Of a stretch of DNA of 64,000 nt, positions 42,235 to 52,037 are shown one piece after another. The notes under the pieces were generated by a model that had not been told where the DNA came from, did no database searches, and worked only from the letters and a program-made list of their open reading frames with translations. The stretch is from Candidatus Kinetoplastibacterium crithidii (ex Angomonas deanei ATCC 30255) (GTDB lineage Bacteria > Pseudomonadota > Gammaproteobacteria > Burkholderiales > Burkholderiaceae_B), in the NCBI RefSeq assembly GCF_000319225.1, contig NC_019815.1, forward strand, positions 620,001 to 684,000, read 5' to 3'. Each line of letters opens with the position of its first letter. Within the stretch, counting starts at the first letter, position 1. The position numbers and the translations under genes were made by a program.

Positions 42235-42849
42235 TCAATTATCATTTAATTTTTTGATTAAATTGTTTATGCCAGATTTGTTAATTTCTTTGTTAAACTG
42301 TGACCTATAGTTTTCTACCAACCAAAGCCCTTCTATGCTTACATCGTATATTTTCCATTTGTTTTCAGCTATGGAAAGTCTATAGCCTATTTGTATGCTT
42401 TGTCCATTCGGTTCTTTTATAATTGATTTTGCTATTGTATTACTGCAGTCAATTCCTGTTTTATTTACATAAGTAGACATTGTGGCATTTGGAGAAATTT
42501 GTAATAACGCCATTGAGTAGGTCTTAATTAATTTTTTACGAAATAGATTTATTAATTCTTCTTTTTGTTCGTTTGTAGCGGTTTGCCAATGACGTCCAGC
42601 AGTTAGCTTAGTCATTTTTTGAAAATCTACGTGTGGTAGCATGTAGATTTTGACTATTTCATTTAATTTCAACAAATCAATTTTGGCTGGATCCAGTTCT
42701 TTTTTCATAGCAGATACAGCTTCTTCGGAAACTCTTAACAAGAATTTATCAGGAGGCTCTAGATAGCTAGATTGTGCATAAGCGTTGCATAAAAAAACTA
42801 CACTTAATAAACTATATAATAAACCTTTCAAGCATTTATCTATAAACAT
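42235..42849 (-). CDS. mlaC: Periplasmic phospholipid-binding protein MlaC
   Basis: Shuttles phospholipid between the outer-membrane MlaA complex and the inner-membrane MlaFED complex. 204 aa. Signal peptide about 1-25 (LLYSLLSVVFLCNAYA). Tol-Tol-Ttg2 family body with VKIYMLPHVDFQKMTKLTAGRHWQTAT and KWKIYDVSIEGLWLVENYRSQF. It lies in the mlaF-E-D-A-C order. Confidence 0.95.
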   Translation of the reverse strand: MFIDKCLKGLLYSLLSVVFLCNAYAQSSYLEPPDKFLLRVSEEAVSAMKKELDPAKIDLLKLNEIVKIYMLPHVDFQKMTKLTAGRHWQTATNEQKEELINLFRKKLIKTYSMALLQISPNATMSTYVNKTGIDCSNTIAKSIIKEPNGQSIQIGYRLSIAENKWKIYDVSIEGLWLVENYRSQFNKEINKSGINNLIKKLNDN

Positions 42850-42882
42850 GTTTGTTATACTCTTTTATATTCAAGTGTTTTA

Positions 42883-43584
42883 TTATTCATCATCATACAT
42901 AGTATCTTCTAAGTTTTCGTGGACCATAATTTCTCTTTTTTTTGAATAAGCATTTTTTATAAAAGAGTAATGATCAATCGAAATTTCCTTAATAAGATCT
43001 GTCATATGCATGATTTTAGCACGATAATTAATTATTGATAAAATTGATAGGAAATTATAGTGTTCTGAGTTCCACTTTCTAAGTGGATTGAATATTTGAT
43101 TAATACCTATTCCTACAACATCGCGCGCGCTAGTTGGTCCTACAAAAGGAATAACAAGGTATGGGCCAGGAGGAATACCCCACTTGCCTAATGTTATACC
43201 GAAATCATTTTGTATTTTTTCTGCACCAGATATAGATGCTACATCAAAAAGTCCAAATACACCCATTGTTGAGTTAAATAAAAATCTTCCAACCGTATTT
43301 ATTCCATCTATCCCTCGTCCTTGAAGAAAGCAATTAGTAGCAGATTGCAAGTCGTCTATATTGCTAAAAAAATTATTGACAGATGATTGAACTGGTTTTG
43401 GTATTATATAATTGTAGGATTTAGCTGCAGGTAATAGGATTATTTCGTCTACAGAAAAGTTGATATTATGGGCTGTTCTATTAAGTTTTTCAATATTGTT
43501 AAGTACAATGTCTTTTTGAAAAGAGTTAGTAGTGTTACATCCAGATAACATCAATGATAGGATGACTAACAAAATTTTTGTCAT
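42883..43584 (-). CDS. mlaA: Outer-membrane lipoprotein MlaA (VacJ)
   Basis: Removes misplaced phospholipid from the outer leaflet of the outer membrane. 233 aa from ATG 43584 (GAG upstream). A longer frame up to 43626 overlaps mlaD and would put about 14 polar residues before the signal peptide. Lipoprotein signal MTKILLVILSLMLSGC with lipidation Cys at about 16. Family motifs GRFLFNSTMGVFGLFDVAS, FGITLGKWGIPPGPYLVIPFVGPTSARDVVG. It replaces the E. coli layout in which mlaA is unlinked. Confidence 0.95.
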   Translation of the reverse strand: MTKILLVILSLMLSGCNTTNSFQKDIVLNNIEKLNRTAHNINFSVDEIILLPAAKSYNYIIPKPVQSSVNNFFSNIDDLQSATNCFLQGRGIDGINTVGRFLFNSTMGVFGLFDVASISGAEKIQNDFGITLGKWGIPPGPYLVIPFVGPTSARDVVGIGINQIFNPLRKWNSEHYNFLSILSIINYRAKIMHMTDLIKEISIDHYSFIKNAYSKKREIMVHENLEDTMYDDE

Positions 43585-43609
43585 AAATAACTCACAGTAA
43601 TTTGAGTAA

Positions 43610-44113
43610 TTAATATTGGTTAGCAAAAATACTATTGGATTTGGTTAAATCATCTTTTTCTACAAGGAAGTAAAGTAATTTGCTAACCAAATGTTCTATT
43701 GATAAAGCACTTTGTGTATTTATAATTACACCTTTATCTTCTAGTATTGTTTCTTCAGCACCGGGAGTCAATCCTATAAATTGTTCACCTAGAATTCCAG
43801 AAGTTAAAATTGAAGCAGTAGTGTCAATAGGAAATGGTATTTTTTTATCAATTTCTATAACAACATCAGCGAGAAGAGTTTTGTTATTAAAATGCACCTT
43901 TTTTACTCTGCCCACCTTGACTCCAGCGCTCTTTACTGGAGCATTAGCCTTCAATCCTCCTATATCCTCAAAATGCGTAGTAATAGTATAAACAGAAGAA
44001 AATGAAGTGGATCTCATATTGCTAGCATATATTGCTAGAAAAACAAAAGATATAACTCCTATTATAACAAACAGGCCGACCCATGCTTCTATTTTATATT
44101 TTTTTGTATACAT
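43610..44113 (-). CDS. mlaD: Lipid transport protein MlaD (MCE domain)
   Basis: Hexameric MCE-ring protein of the inner-membrane Mla complex. 167 aa. One membrane anchor (about 11-29), then the MCE domain FEDIGGLKANAPVKSAGVKVGRVKKV and ASILTSGILGEQFIGLTPG. The C-terminal helix that forms the pore is shortened and drifted. It follows mlaE by 4 bp. Confidence 0.95.
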   Translation of the reverse strand: MYTKKYKIEAWVGLFVIIGVISFVFLAIYASNMRSTSFSSVYTITTHFEDIGGLKANAPVKSAGVKVGRVKKVHFNNKTLLADVVIEIDKKIPFPIDTTASILTSGILGEQFIGLTPGAEETILEDKGVIINTQSALSIEHLVSKLLYFLVEKDDLTKSNSIFANQY

Positions 44114-44117
44114 AAAA

Positions 44118-44894
44118 TTATTTCGTGAACATTATAATAGTTAATAGAAAATTTATTGCTAATATCGATAAATAACCGTTTACTACCGAATTAGTTATGG
44201 ATTCAGAAACACCTTCTGGCGTAGAGCGAGATTCCCATCCTTCATATAAGGATATTAATGAAGCAACAATTCCGAAGATAATACTCTTTATTAATCCATT
44301 TAGTATGTCATTTTTTAGGCTTATGCCGTATTGTATTTGAGACCAAAAAACTCCTTGATCAATTCCAGATAGAATCACTCCTATTGTCCATCCTCCTATA
44401 ATTCCTGATACAGAAAAAATTAATGATAATAATGGCACTGATATCGTTCCAGCCCAAAACCTAGGGGCTAATATTATTTTTGCAGGATTTATAGCCATAA
44501 TTTCCATAGCTATAATTTGTTCTTCTGCTTTCATAAATGCAGTTTCTGCTGTCATAGCTGTCCCAGCTCTACCTATGAATACCATTGCTGTCACAACTGG
44601 AGAAAGTTCACGTACTAGAGCTAGTGCTATTGTAAAACCAAGAACATCTTCTGCCTTATATTTATTGAGTACGTAATAACCTTGTAACCCTAGAATACAT
44701 CCTATAAATAATCCAGAAATAACTGTGATTAATATGGATTTATTTCCGAGAACAAAAATTTGTTTTATTAATAGTTTAGGCCTTTGAAAAATTACGCTAC
44801 TACAAGACAATATTTTAATAAAAAAACAAATGAATCTTCCTATGTTTGATGTTATTCGGTAGATCCAGTAAATCATGTCAGATATTATAGTCAT
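44118..44894 (-). CDS. mlaE: Phospholipid ABC transporter permease MlaE
   Basis: Membrane permease of the Mla system. 258 aa with the start at ATG 44894, which overlaps the mlaF stop (ATGA); an ATG at 44921 inside mlaF would add nine basic residues. It has SVVT-type helices and the conserved LVRELSPVVTAMVFIGRAGTAMTAETAFMKAEEQIIAMEIM segment plus SLYEGWESRSTPEGVSESITNSVV. The function is retrograde or anterograde lipid transport with MlaF and MlaD. Confidence 0.95.
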   Translation of the reverse strand: MTIISDMIYWIYRITSNIGRFICFFIKILSCSSVIFQRPKLLIKQIFVLGNKSILITVISGLFIGCILGLQGYYVLNKYKAEDVLGFTIALALVRELSPVVTAMVFIGRAGTAMTAETAFMKAEEQIIAMEIMAINPAKIILAPRFWAGTISVPLLSLIFSVSGIIGGWTIGVILSGIDQGVFWSQIQYGISLKNDILNGLIKSIIFGIVASLISLYEGWESRSTPEGVSESITNSVVNGYLSILAINFLLTIIMFTK

Positions 44895-45709
44895 ATTTTT
44901 TGTTCTTGCTCTTTTAGCCATTTTTTATATTCTTCTGTTTCTGGGTAATGAAAGGCTACTGGCCCGTCAATATTACCTTGTATGAATTGTTGAACATAAG
45001 GATTATTTGAGTTTACTAGTTCTAATGGTGTTCCTGAGGCAGCTATCATACCATTATCTATTATATAAACTATATCAGATATTTTGAAGGTTTCTCTTAC
45101 ATTATGAGTTATTAGCAATGATGTGCAGTCATTTTTTTTTGATAGTGTTTTTATGAGATCTGCTATTATCCCTGATGAAATTGGATCTAATCCTGAAAAA
45201 GGTTCATCATATAGTACAATTTTTGGATTTAATATTATAGCTCTTGCTAGGGCAACACGTTTTGCCATTCCTCCAGATATTTTTGTTATTGGTAGGTGTG
45301 CCGCAGCTTTTAATCCGACACTATCCAGTTTTTCCAAAACTATTGTTGTTAATTCTCGATCAGATATAACACTAAGCTCAGTTAAAGGAAGAGCGATATT
45401 TTCAAATATATTTAGATCTGAAAATAACGCTCCATGTTGAAATAAAACACCCAAATTTTTCCTCAAATTTTTGAGATCTTTGTTGGATATATTATTTATA
45501 TCTTTATCAAAGATATGGATGCTCCCATGTTTTATTGGCAGTTGACCTGTTATTGTTTTTAGTAAGGTTGTTTTTCCTGAGCCAGACCTACCCATAATTG
45601 CTATAATTTTGCCTTTTTCTGCGTTTAGGGAAATATTGTTTAATATTATTCTATTTCCATAACCTGCAAATAAATTACTTAAAGTTAGAGCATTGTTAGT
45701 TTTATTCAT
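44891..45709 (-). CDS. mlaF: Phospholipid ABC transporter ATPase MlaF
   Basis: ATPase of the Mla system. 272 aa. Walker A GRSGSGKTT (40-48), Q loop LFQHGALF, signature ISGGMAKRVALARAI (the Mla-type variant), Walker B IVLYDEPFSGLDPI, H-loop LITHNVRE. It has a C-terminal extension (FHYPETEEYKKWLKEQE) typical of MlaF. First gene of the mlaFEDAC run; the STAS partner mlaB is absent here. Confidence 0.96.
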   Translation of the reverse strand: MNKTNNALTLSNLFAGYGNRIILNNISLNAEKGKIIAIMGRSGSGKTTLLKTITGQLPIKHGSIHIFDKDINNISNKDLKNLRKNLGVLFQHGALFSDLNIFENIALPLTELSVISDRELTTIVLEKLDSVGLKAAAHLPITKISGGMAKRVALARAIILNPKIVLYDEPFSGLDPISSGIIADLIKTLSKKNDCTSLLITHNVRETFKISDIVYIIDNGMIAASGTPLELVNSNNPYVQQFIQGNIDGPVAFHYPETEEYKKWLKEQEQKI

Positions 45710-45998
45710 GATATTACATAGTTTTATTATGTTTTTTTATTTATAATTATATAATTGATTTATAGTTTACTTGCATTTTTGTTTATAATATTTCTAAATG
45801 ATTCTAAATTTAAAGCATTATTTCATAAATTATATTGAGATGATCGTTTATAATAAACTATGTTGTCAAAGCGTGCTTACAAGATAGTCTAGTTAATGCA
45901 ACATACAAGTAAGATAGTACGATAAGGTGAAAATGATGTGTATATTCATTTTGTTGCTCTGTTAATCAATATGGTATATAAAAACAGGGGGTGCGATT
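45710..45998. other. Divergent mlaF/rpoH intergenic region
   Basis: 289 bp, no ORF, strongly A/T-rich. I see no convincing consensus promoter. A GGGGG run 8-12 bases before the rpoH ATG is the likely ribosome-binding site. Heat-inducible rpoH leaders are often structured, but I could not identify such a structure. Confidence 0.3.
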
Positions 45999-46898
45999 AT
46001 GGATAAAACTAATAATTTTTTAGTTCCTTTTAATAAAGATATATCTATTCATGACGAATTTAACTTTGGTAATCTTGGTACTATAGAGGCTTATATATCA
46101 GCTGTAAATAAATTACCAATTTTATCTGCTGAATTAGAGTTGGAGTTAGCAAGAAATTTAAGAGATACTGGTAGTTTGGAAGCAGCAAGGAAGCTTGTTC
46201 TATCCCATTTACGCTTAGTTGTTTCTATTGCTAGACAATATCTTGGATATGGTTTGCCTCATGCTGATTTAATACAAGAAGGTAGTATAGGCCTTATGAA
46301 GGCTATAAGAAGATTTGATCCGGAACGTGGAGTTAGACTTATGTCATTTGCAGTTCATTGGATTAAAGCTGAAATACATGAATTTGTTATAAAAAACTGG
46401 CGTTTGGTAAAAGTTGCTACGACAAAAGCTCAGCGCAAAATATTTTTTAATCTTCGTAGCATGAGCTCTAATAATTCTTCGCTTGACTCTAAACAGGTTA
46501 ATAATGTAGCCAACACTCTAAGCGTTCGTGAAGAAGATGTACGTGAAATGGAAACAAGATTATATGGAAGTGATATCCCTCTTGATGGGCCAGTGCAGCA
46601 AGAAGATAGTGTTAAAACGTTTCCAATATATTATTTGTCAGATGAACGACATTGTCCTGATAATATATTGAATCAAAAATCTATAGACTTAATGCAAACC
46701 GAAGGTTTACAAGGGGCTTTGGATATTTTAGACGAGCGTTCTCGAAGAATTGTAGAGTCTAGATGGTTAAAAGATAAAGAAAATTTGACGCTAAGTGATC
46801 TGGCCAAAGAATTTGGTGTTTCTGCAGAAAGAATTAGACAAATAGAGTCTGCTGCTATGAAAAAAATGAGAAGTTTTTTGCTAGAGTATTCTGACTAG
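45999..46898 (+). CDS. rpoH: RNA polymerase sigma-32 (heat-shock) factor
   Basis: Sigma factor for heat-shock genes. 299 aa. Region 2 (LVLSHLRLVVSIARQYLGYGLPHADLIQEGSIGLMKAIRRFDPERGVRLMSFAVHWIKAEIHEFV), the RpoH box TTKAQRKIFFNLRS, and region 4 with the helix-turn-helix TLSDLAKEFGVSAERIRQIE. It starts at ATG 45999. Retention of RpoH means that a stress-regulated promoter class probably still exists. Confidence 0.97.
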   Translation: MDKTNNFLVPFNKDISIHDEFNFGNLGTIEAYISAVNKLPILSAELELELARNLRDTGSLEAARKLVLSHLRLVVSIARQYLGYGLPHADLIQEGSIGLMKAIRRFDPERGVRLMSFAVHWIKAEIHEFVIKNWRLVKVATTKAQRKIFFNLRSMSSNNSSLDSKQVNNVANTLSVREEDVREMETRLYGSDIPLDGPVQQEDSVKTFPIYYLSDERHCPDNILNQKSIDLMQTEGLQGALDILDERSRRIVESRWLKDKENLTLSDLAKEFGVSAERIRQIESAAMKKMRSFLLEYSD

Positions 46899-46951
46899 TT
46901 ATAAATAATGCATAAATTTAATTTATATTAATTTATTTTTAGGAAGTTTTT

Positions 46952-49474
46952 ATGAATGTTGGTTTTATTGTTTTTGGATTAGCTGGTTTGTTAACATTAG
47001 TATGTTTTCTATCGCCTATTGCTGTTCGTATAAAACTTCCTTATTCTGTATTGTTAGCTATAGTTGGTTTTTTTCTAGGAATAATAGTACATACCCACTC
47101 TTGGGCTCCTTTATTGGTTTCTGATTTTTTGGAATCTTTAGGATCATTAAAGATTTCATCAGAAACATTTCTAATGGTTTTTCTTCCAGTATTGTTATTT
47201 GAGACTGCTTTATCAATGAGTGTTCGTAGATTGTTAGATGATATCGGACCTATTTTAATGATGGCTATTGTAGCTGTAGTGGTTTGTACTATAGTTGTAG
47301 GTTTTACTTTGAATGAAATTTCTTCATATGGATTAGTTTCTTGTCTATTGTTGGGTTCTATTGTTGCAACTACGGATCCTGTCGCTGTAGTTGGCATATT
47401 TAGAGAGGTGGGAGCACCAAAACGTTTGACTACACTAGTTGAGGGAGAAAGCTTATTTAATGATGCGGCATCTATAGCATTATATACAGTATTACTAGTT
47501 GTATTAGTAGGTAAAGCTGAGTTATCTATGAAAACTGTTGTGAACGACTTTATTGTTTTATTCATAGGAGGAGGGATAGCTGGTTATGTAATGGGTCGTT
47601 TTGCTTGTTTTTTATTTTCTTGGCTAAGAGATTTTCCTGCTGCAGAAATCACTCTTACATTAACTTTAGCATACCTATCGTTTTTTATTTCTGAACACTA
47701 TCTTCATGTTTCTGGTGTTGTGGCTACAGTCATAGCTGGTTTGGTTGTTGGCTCTACTGGAAGAACAAGGATGTCATCTACTACATCTAAGTATTTATCA
47801 AAGTTTTGGGGGCAAATAGGTTTCTGGGCTAACTCGTTGATTTTTTTATTTTCAGCAATGTTGATACCTCGTTTTATGGGTACTCTAGATTTGCAAATGT
47901 TAAAATTGATTCTGATCGTTTTTGTTGTCACATTATTAGCTCGTGCAATAGTTATTTTTGGGTTTTTGCCTGTTTTAGGTATTACTAAGTTGGGAACAAC
48001 TGTTAATTTACCTTATAAATCTGTAATGCTATGGGGCGGTTTAAGAGGAGCTGTTTCACTTGCATTAGCTCTTGCTGTTACAGAGAATGTCCTAGTTCCT
48101 GAAGAATTAAGACATTTTATTGCTATAGTTACTACAGGTTTTGTTTTGATGACATTGTTTGTTAATGGTATAACTCTCAGACCTTTAATTAAGATTTTAA
48201 AATTAAATGAATTGTCACATATAGAAACTACAATAAGGAACCAAGTTTTAGGGGTAACTTTAGAAGAACTTCAAGAACGTACAGAAGAAATAGCGCAAAC
48301 AGAGCATATAGGGAAAGATTCTTTGGAGCGAGTCCAAGCTGTTTTTAGGTCTAGTCTTTCTAGGCTGCATGATGTTCAATTAGCTCAAATGAACAGAGAA
48401 GAGAGAATATCAGCAGGGTTGGCTATTTTATCTCAACGTGAACAAGAGATGTTTCTTGATATATTAAAAGCTAAGTTAGTTGATGAAAAAGTTGCTGATA
48501 CATTGTTATCTAGAGCTGAACATTTAGAAGATGTTGTCCGTATTAAAGGGTTATATGGTTTTGAGTCTGCTATTGAATATGATTTGCATTATTCTATTTC
48601 TTTTAGAGTTTCTTTATGGTTTCAAAGAGTCTTTGGTATTCAGTTTTGGCTTGCAAAGAACTTAGGATATAGATTTGTAACTTTAATGAGCAAAAGATCA
48701 GTAGCACAACGTCTAATTTGTTTTGCTAAGGAGCAGGTTTCTCCAATATTAGGAGAAGAAATAACTGAAATTATTATTAATGCTCATAAGAAACGTTTGA
48801 ATTGTATAGAAAATGCTTTGCAGGCAATGAATCTGCAATATCCAATCTATGCTATGTATTTGCAAGAAGTTTACCTTGGTCGCGCTGCTTTTGAATTGGA
48901 GCGTGTTAGGTATCTTGACATGCTGGAGAACTCATTAATAAGTGGAGAGGTTTATGATGATTTAATAACAAAATCTCAAAATAGATGGAAACATATAGAT
49001 AAAAATCCTAAATTAGATATAGAACTAAGTTCTTCCGAATTAATAAAAAAAGTACCATTTTTTCATGAACTAAGCCCCAAATCACTTAAAGCAATTAGCA
49101 AATTGCTAAAACCTATACTTGCATTGCCTGATCAGGTCGTTATAACTAAAGAAAAACATAGTGATAAGATGTATTTTGTTGCTTCAGGAGCCGTAGCTAT
49201 GCATTTGCCTGATGGGACTAAGATTGAGTTAGGAAGTGGGGAGTTTTTTGGTGAGTTAAGTTTATTTGGTCAAGCACATTTAATCTCAAAGGTAACTTCT
49301 TTAGGTTATAGCAAATTGTTATTGTTGAGCGCAAAAGATCTAAGAGCTTTATTATCTAAAGACTCTGCTTTGCTTGAGCTAATAGAAAATGTTGCTAGAC
49401 AAAGAATTTTGGCCATAGATGTTTGGAGAGAACATGGATCTATTATTCCTGATGAAGATTTAGACCCATCTTAA
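46952..49474 (+). CDS. Na+/H+ antiporter of the CPA1 family with C-terminal cNMP-type domain
   Basis: 840 aa. The first about 420 residues hold 12-13 membrane segments with the CPA1 exchanger signatures TDPVAVVGIFREVGAPKRL and VEGESLFNDAASIAL, and LWGGLRGAVSLALAL. A long helical cytoplasmic part (about 420-690) is followed by a cyclic-nucleotide-binding-like barrel (about 695-800; GEFFGELSLFGQ). The arginine that binds the cyclic phosphate (usual RSATV) is replaced by LISKV. SD AGGAAG precedes ATG 46952. It overlaps the convergent Nudix gene by 32 bp. Confidence 0.9.
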   Translation: MNVGFIVFGLAGLLTLVCFLSPIAVRIKLPYSVLLAIVGFFLGIIVHTHSWAPLLVSDFLESLGSLKISSETFLMVFLPVLLFETALSMSVRRLLDDIGPILMMAIVAVVVCTIVVGFTLNEISSYGLVSCLLLGSIVATTDPVAVVGIFREVGAPKRLTTLVEGESLFNDAASIALYTVLLVVLVGKAELSMKTVVNDFIVLFIGGGIAGYVMGRFACFLFSWLRDFPAAEITLTLTLAYLSFFISEHYLHVSGVVATVIAGLVVGSTGRTRMSSTTSKYLSKFWGQIGFWANSLIFLFSAMLIPRFMGTLDLQMLKLILIVFVVTLLARAIVIFGFLPVLGITKLGTTVNLPYKSVMLWGGLRGAVSLALALAVTENVLVPEELRHFIAIVTTGFVLMTLFVNGITLRPLIKILKLNELSHIETTIRNQVLGVTLEELQERTEEIAQTEHIGKDSLERVQAVFRSSLSRLHDVQLAQMNREERISAGLAILSQREQEMFLDILKAKLVDEKVADTLLSRAEHLEDVVRIKGLYGFESAIEYDLHYSISFRVSLWFQRVFGIQFWLAKNLGYRFVTLMSKRSVAQRLICFAKEQVSPILGEEITEIIINAHKKRLNCIENALQAMNLQYPIYAMYLQEVYLGRAAFELERVRYLDMLENSLISGEVYDDLITKSQNRWKHIDKNPKLDIELSSSELIKKVPFFHELSPKSLKAISKLLKPILALPDQVVITKEKHSDKMYFVASGAVAMHLPDGTKIELGSGEFFGELSLFGQAHLISKVTSLGYSKLLLLSAKDLRALLSKDSALLELIENVARQRILAIDVWREHGSIIPDEDLDPS

Positions 49475-50300
49475 TTTTTTGTATCAGGTCTTTTATGATT
49501 ATAAGTGATGATTCTTCAGTGAAGTCATTTCTCTCAATTAATCTAATTACTTCTTCGATAGAATGGATCTTAATTATGTCTATTTCGCCATCTTTATTTG
49601 ATGGAGTCATGTTATTTAGCAGACACGAACTTGAAAAAAGTTCCTCAGTTTGAAAACCATCACTTGTCAATTTATAGATATCAATTATTTTTTGTAACTT
49701 TGATCGTTGTCTTATTGCTGATATATCTAAGTTAGCCTCTTCTAGAGACTCTCTTTTTAGTGCTTGATTTATATTTTCTTTATAACTTACTAATCCTCCC
49801 ACTAAGGTATCCCATTTACCAGGGTTGATAGCTTTCTTATTAGATCTTTTGGAAATCCAGATTGAAGTATTGGAATTCCAAGCGTTTAAATGTACAACTC
49901 TAGTTTTAAGCCCAAGAGCTCTAGCGGTAGATCTTTCTATGTATCCAATTGTTTTTTGATTATTATCTGTAATATCTAATAATTCATTATTCCATTTTTT
50001 TGTTGAGTAGTTTTTTATTAAAATAGATATTTTATCTATATAAGAATTAATATTTTTTAATGAAGAATCACCAATATAAAGACAATTTCTTATTATTTTT
50101 CCAAGTTTTTGATTTTCAATTTTTTTAGCAAGTTCTATATTTATATAACCATTTGCTTTCATAGCAATTTTTAATGCAATATAATTATTTGGTATTTGTT
50201 GACTAAGGTAGTTTTTTGTTTTTTGAAATATATGTTCTAGCTTGCTAAGTGTTATAAAAATATTCTTATTGTTCATCATATTAATAATTATGCTACGCAT
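49443..50300 (-). CDS. Nudix hydrolase with N-terminal DUF4743-like domain
   Basis: 285 aa. The C-terminal Nudix box reads GLVSYKENINQALKRESLEEA, keeping the catalytic RExxEE core but with Ala-Asn where Gly is usual. The N-terminal about 120 residues resemble the domain that precedes thiamine-diphosphate-type Nudix enzymes (IGYIERSTARALGLKTRVVHLNAW). The substrate is unknown; it may be a nucleoside or thiamine diphosphate. The ATG at 50300 is uncontested. Confidence 0.75.
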   Translation of the reverse strand: MRSIIINMMNNKNIFITLSKLEHIFQKTKNYLSQQIPNNYIALKIAMKANGYINIELAKKIENQKLGKIIRNCLYIGDSSLKNINSYIDKISILIKNYSTKKWNNELLDITDNNQKTIGYIERSTARALGLKTRVVHLNAWNSNTSIWISKRSNKKAINPGKWDTLVGGLVSYKENINQALKRESLEEANLDISAIRQRSKLQKIIDIYKLTSDGFQTEELFSSSCLLNNMTPSNKDGEIDIIKIHSIEEVIRLIERNDFTEESSLIIIKDLIQKIKMGLNLHQE

Positions 50301-50407
50301 AAATTGTGTCAGTTAGATCATTTTATAACTAAAAGTGCTGTTTTTAGATATTTACAGTCTTATAATATTACACTTTAATTTAAATTTATAAATGGCTATA
50401 TTTTATT

Positions 50408-51778
50408 ATGCTTAATGTTGTTATTCTTGCTGCTGGATTAGGCACGCGTATGCAGTCTAATATCCCAAAAGTGTTACATAATCTAGCTGGTCGTCCTATA
50501 TTGGGATATGTATTAGATAGCGCTTTAGCGTTGAACCCTACTACAATAACTATTGTAGTAGGTAAGGAATCAGGACAAATAAAATCTTTTATTGGAAATT
50601 TTTCTAAAAATATTAATATAGTAATTCAGAGTGAACAGTTAGGTACTGGTCATGCATTTAAGCAATCTATTCCTAATTTATTGGATTGTCCTGATAATTA
50701 TAGCTCTACTTTAGTGTTATATGGTGATGTTCCACTAGTAAGAACTGCAACAATGGATCGACTTCTAAAATCTTGTAAAAATGGATTAAGTATTCTTACT
50801 AGTTTTTTAAATGATCCGAATGGTTATGGTCGCATAATTAGAGATCATAATGGCTGTATTAAAAAGATTGTTGAACATAAAGATGCTAATAATGTTGAAC
50901 TTAATATTAAAGAAATTAATACAGGCATAATTGCAGCTCCAACTAGTATGTTAATAAAATGGATCAGTAAATTAACTAATAACAATATGCAAGGTGAATA
51001 TTATCTTACAGATATAGTTGATATGGCTGTTTCAGAAGGTCTTTTTGTAGACTCAAGGTTTCCTGATGATTATTGGGAGATATTAGGTATAAACAATCAC
51101 ATTCAACAGGTAAAGTTGGAGCGTATTTGGCAAGAAGAGCAAGCTAGAGTTCTTATGGACGCTGGAGTTACATTATCAGATTATAAAAGAATAGATATTA
51201 GAGGATCATTGAAGTGTAGTAAAGATGTTTTTATAGATGTGGGTTGTATTTTTGAAGGTAATGTTCAATTAGGCAGTAATGTTAAAATTGGTCCATATTG
51301 TGTCCTTAAAGATGTAAATATAGCTGACAATGTGATTATAGAAGCTTATAGTCATTTATCTAGTGTTACTTTAGGCGCAGGTGTTCAGGTAGGCCCTTTT
51401 TCTAGATTATGTAAAGGTGTTAACATTGGAAGTAATTCTAAAATAGGTAATTTTGTTGAAATTAAAAATAGTGTTTTTGGTAAAAATAGTAAAGCCAATC
51501 ATCTTACTTATATAGGCGATTCACATATTGGTTCAAATGTTAATATAGGGGCAGGTACTATTACTTGTAACTATGATGGATTAAATAAACATCAAACGAT
51601 TATTGAAGATAATGCATTTATTGGTTCTAGCTCTCAGTTAGTTGCACCAGTGAAAGTAGGAGCAGGAGCAACATTAGGAGCTGGAACAACTTTAACTCAT
51701 GATGCTCCTGCTGATCAATTAACGTTATCCAGGACACGTCAGTTTTCTGTTGTAAATTGGAGAAGGCCTGGTAAATAA
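50408..51778 (+). CDS. glmU: Bifunctional N-acetylglucosamine-1-phosphate uridyltransferase / glucosamine-1-phosphate acetyltransferase
   Basis: Two-step production of UDP-GlcNAc. 456 aa. N-terminal uridyltransferase with LAAGLGTRMQSNIPKVLH (7-24) and LYGDVPLV; C-terminal left-handed beta-helix with hexapeptide repeats (INIGAGTITCNYDGLNKHQT, IGSSSQLVAPVKVGAGATLGAGTTL). Both domains are intact. It works with GlmS, 259 bp downstream on the same strand. Confidence 0.97.
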   Translation: MLNVVILAAGLGTRMQSNIPKVLHNLAGRPILGYVLDSALALNPTTITIVVGKESGQIKSFIGNFSKNINIVIQSEQLGTGHAFKQSIPNLLDCPDNYSSTLVLYGDVPLVRTATMDRLLKSCKNGLSILTSFLNDPNGYGRIIRDHNGCIKKIVEHKDANNVELNIKEINTGIIAAPTSMLIKWISKLTNNNMQGEYYLTDIVDMAVSEGLFVDSRFPDDYWEILGINNHIQQVKLERIWQEEQARVLMDAGVTLSDYKRIDIRGSLKCSKDVFIDVGCIFEGNVQLGSNVKIGPYCVLKDVNIADNVIIEAYSHLSSVTLGAGVQVGPFSRLCKGVNIGSNSKIGNFVEIKNSVFGKNSKANHLTYIGDSHIGSNVNIGAGTITCNYDGLNKHQTIIEDNAFIGSSSQLVAPVKVGAGATLGAGTTLTHDAPADQLTLSRTRQFSVVNWRRPGK

Positions 51779-52037
51779 GGACTTTGAGGATTAATTATTA
51801 GGTGATTTTTAATAACTAAAGATTATTATCTATGTTTGTTGGAAAGTTAATTATTTATATTATCTAATATAATGTTAGCGTGTTTTTTTGTTATTCATAT
51901 AATTATTAATTTTTTATAAATCTATGAGTTAGATAGTTTGATTGTTTATGCAAATTTAATTTTATAAAATGATTTCTATTAGTTATATAGAAAAATCTTA
52001 AGCATTAAATTAACAAGGTTGTTTTGAGGGAGTTTGT

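Noticed and set aside
51779-52037. glmS ribozyme in the glmU-glmS gap
   Set aside because: The 259-bp gap shows no recognisable glmS ribozyme core and that element is known mainly from Gram-positive bacteria. The gap is featureless A/T-rich DNA apart from the SD.
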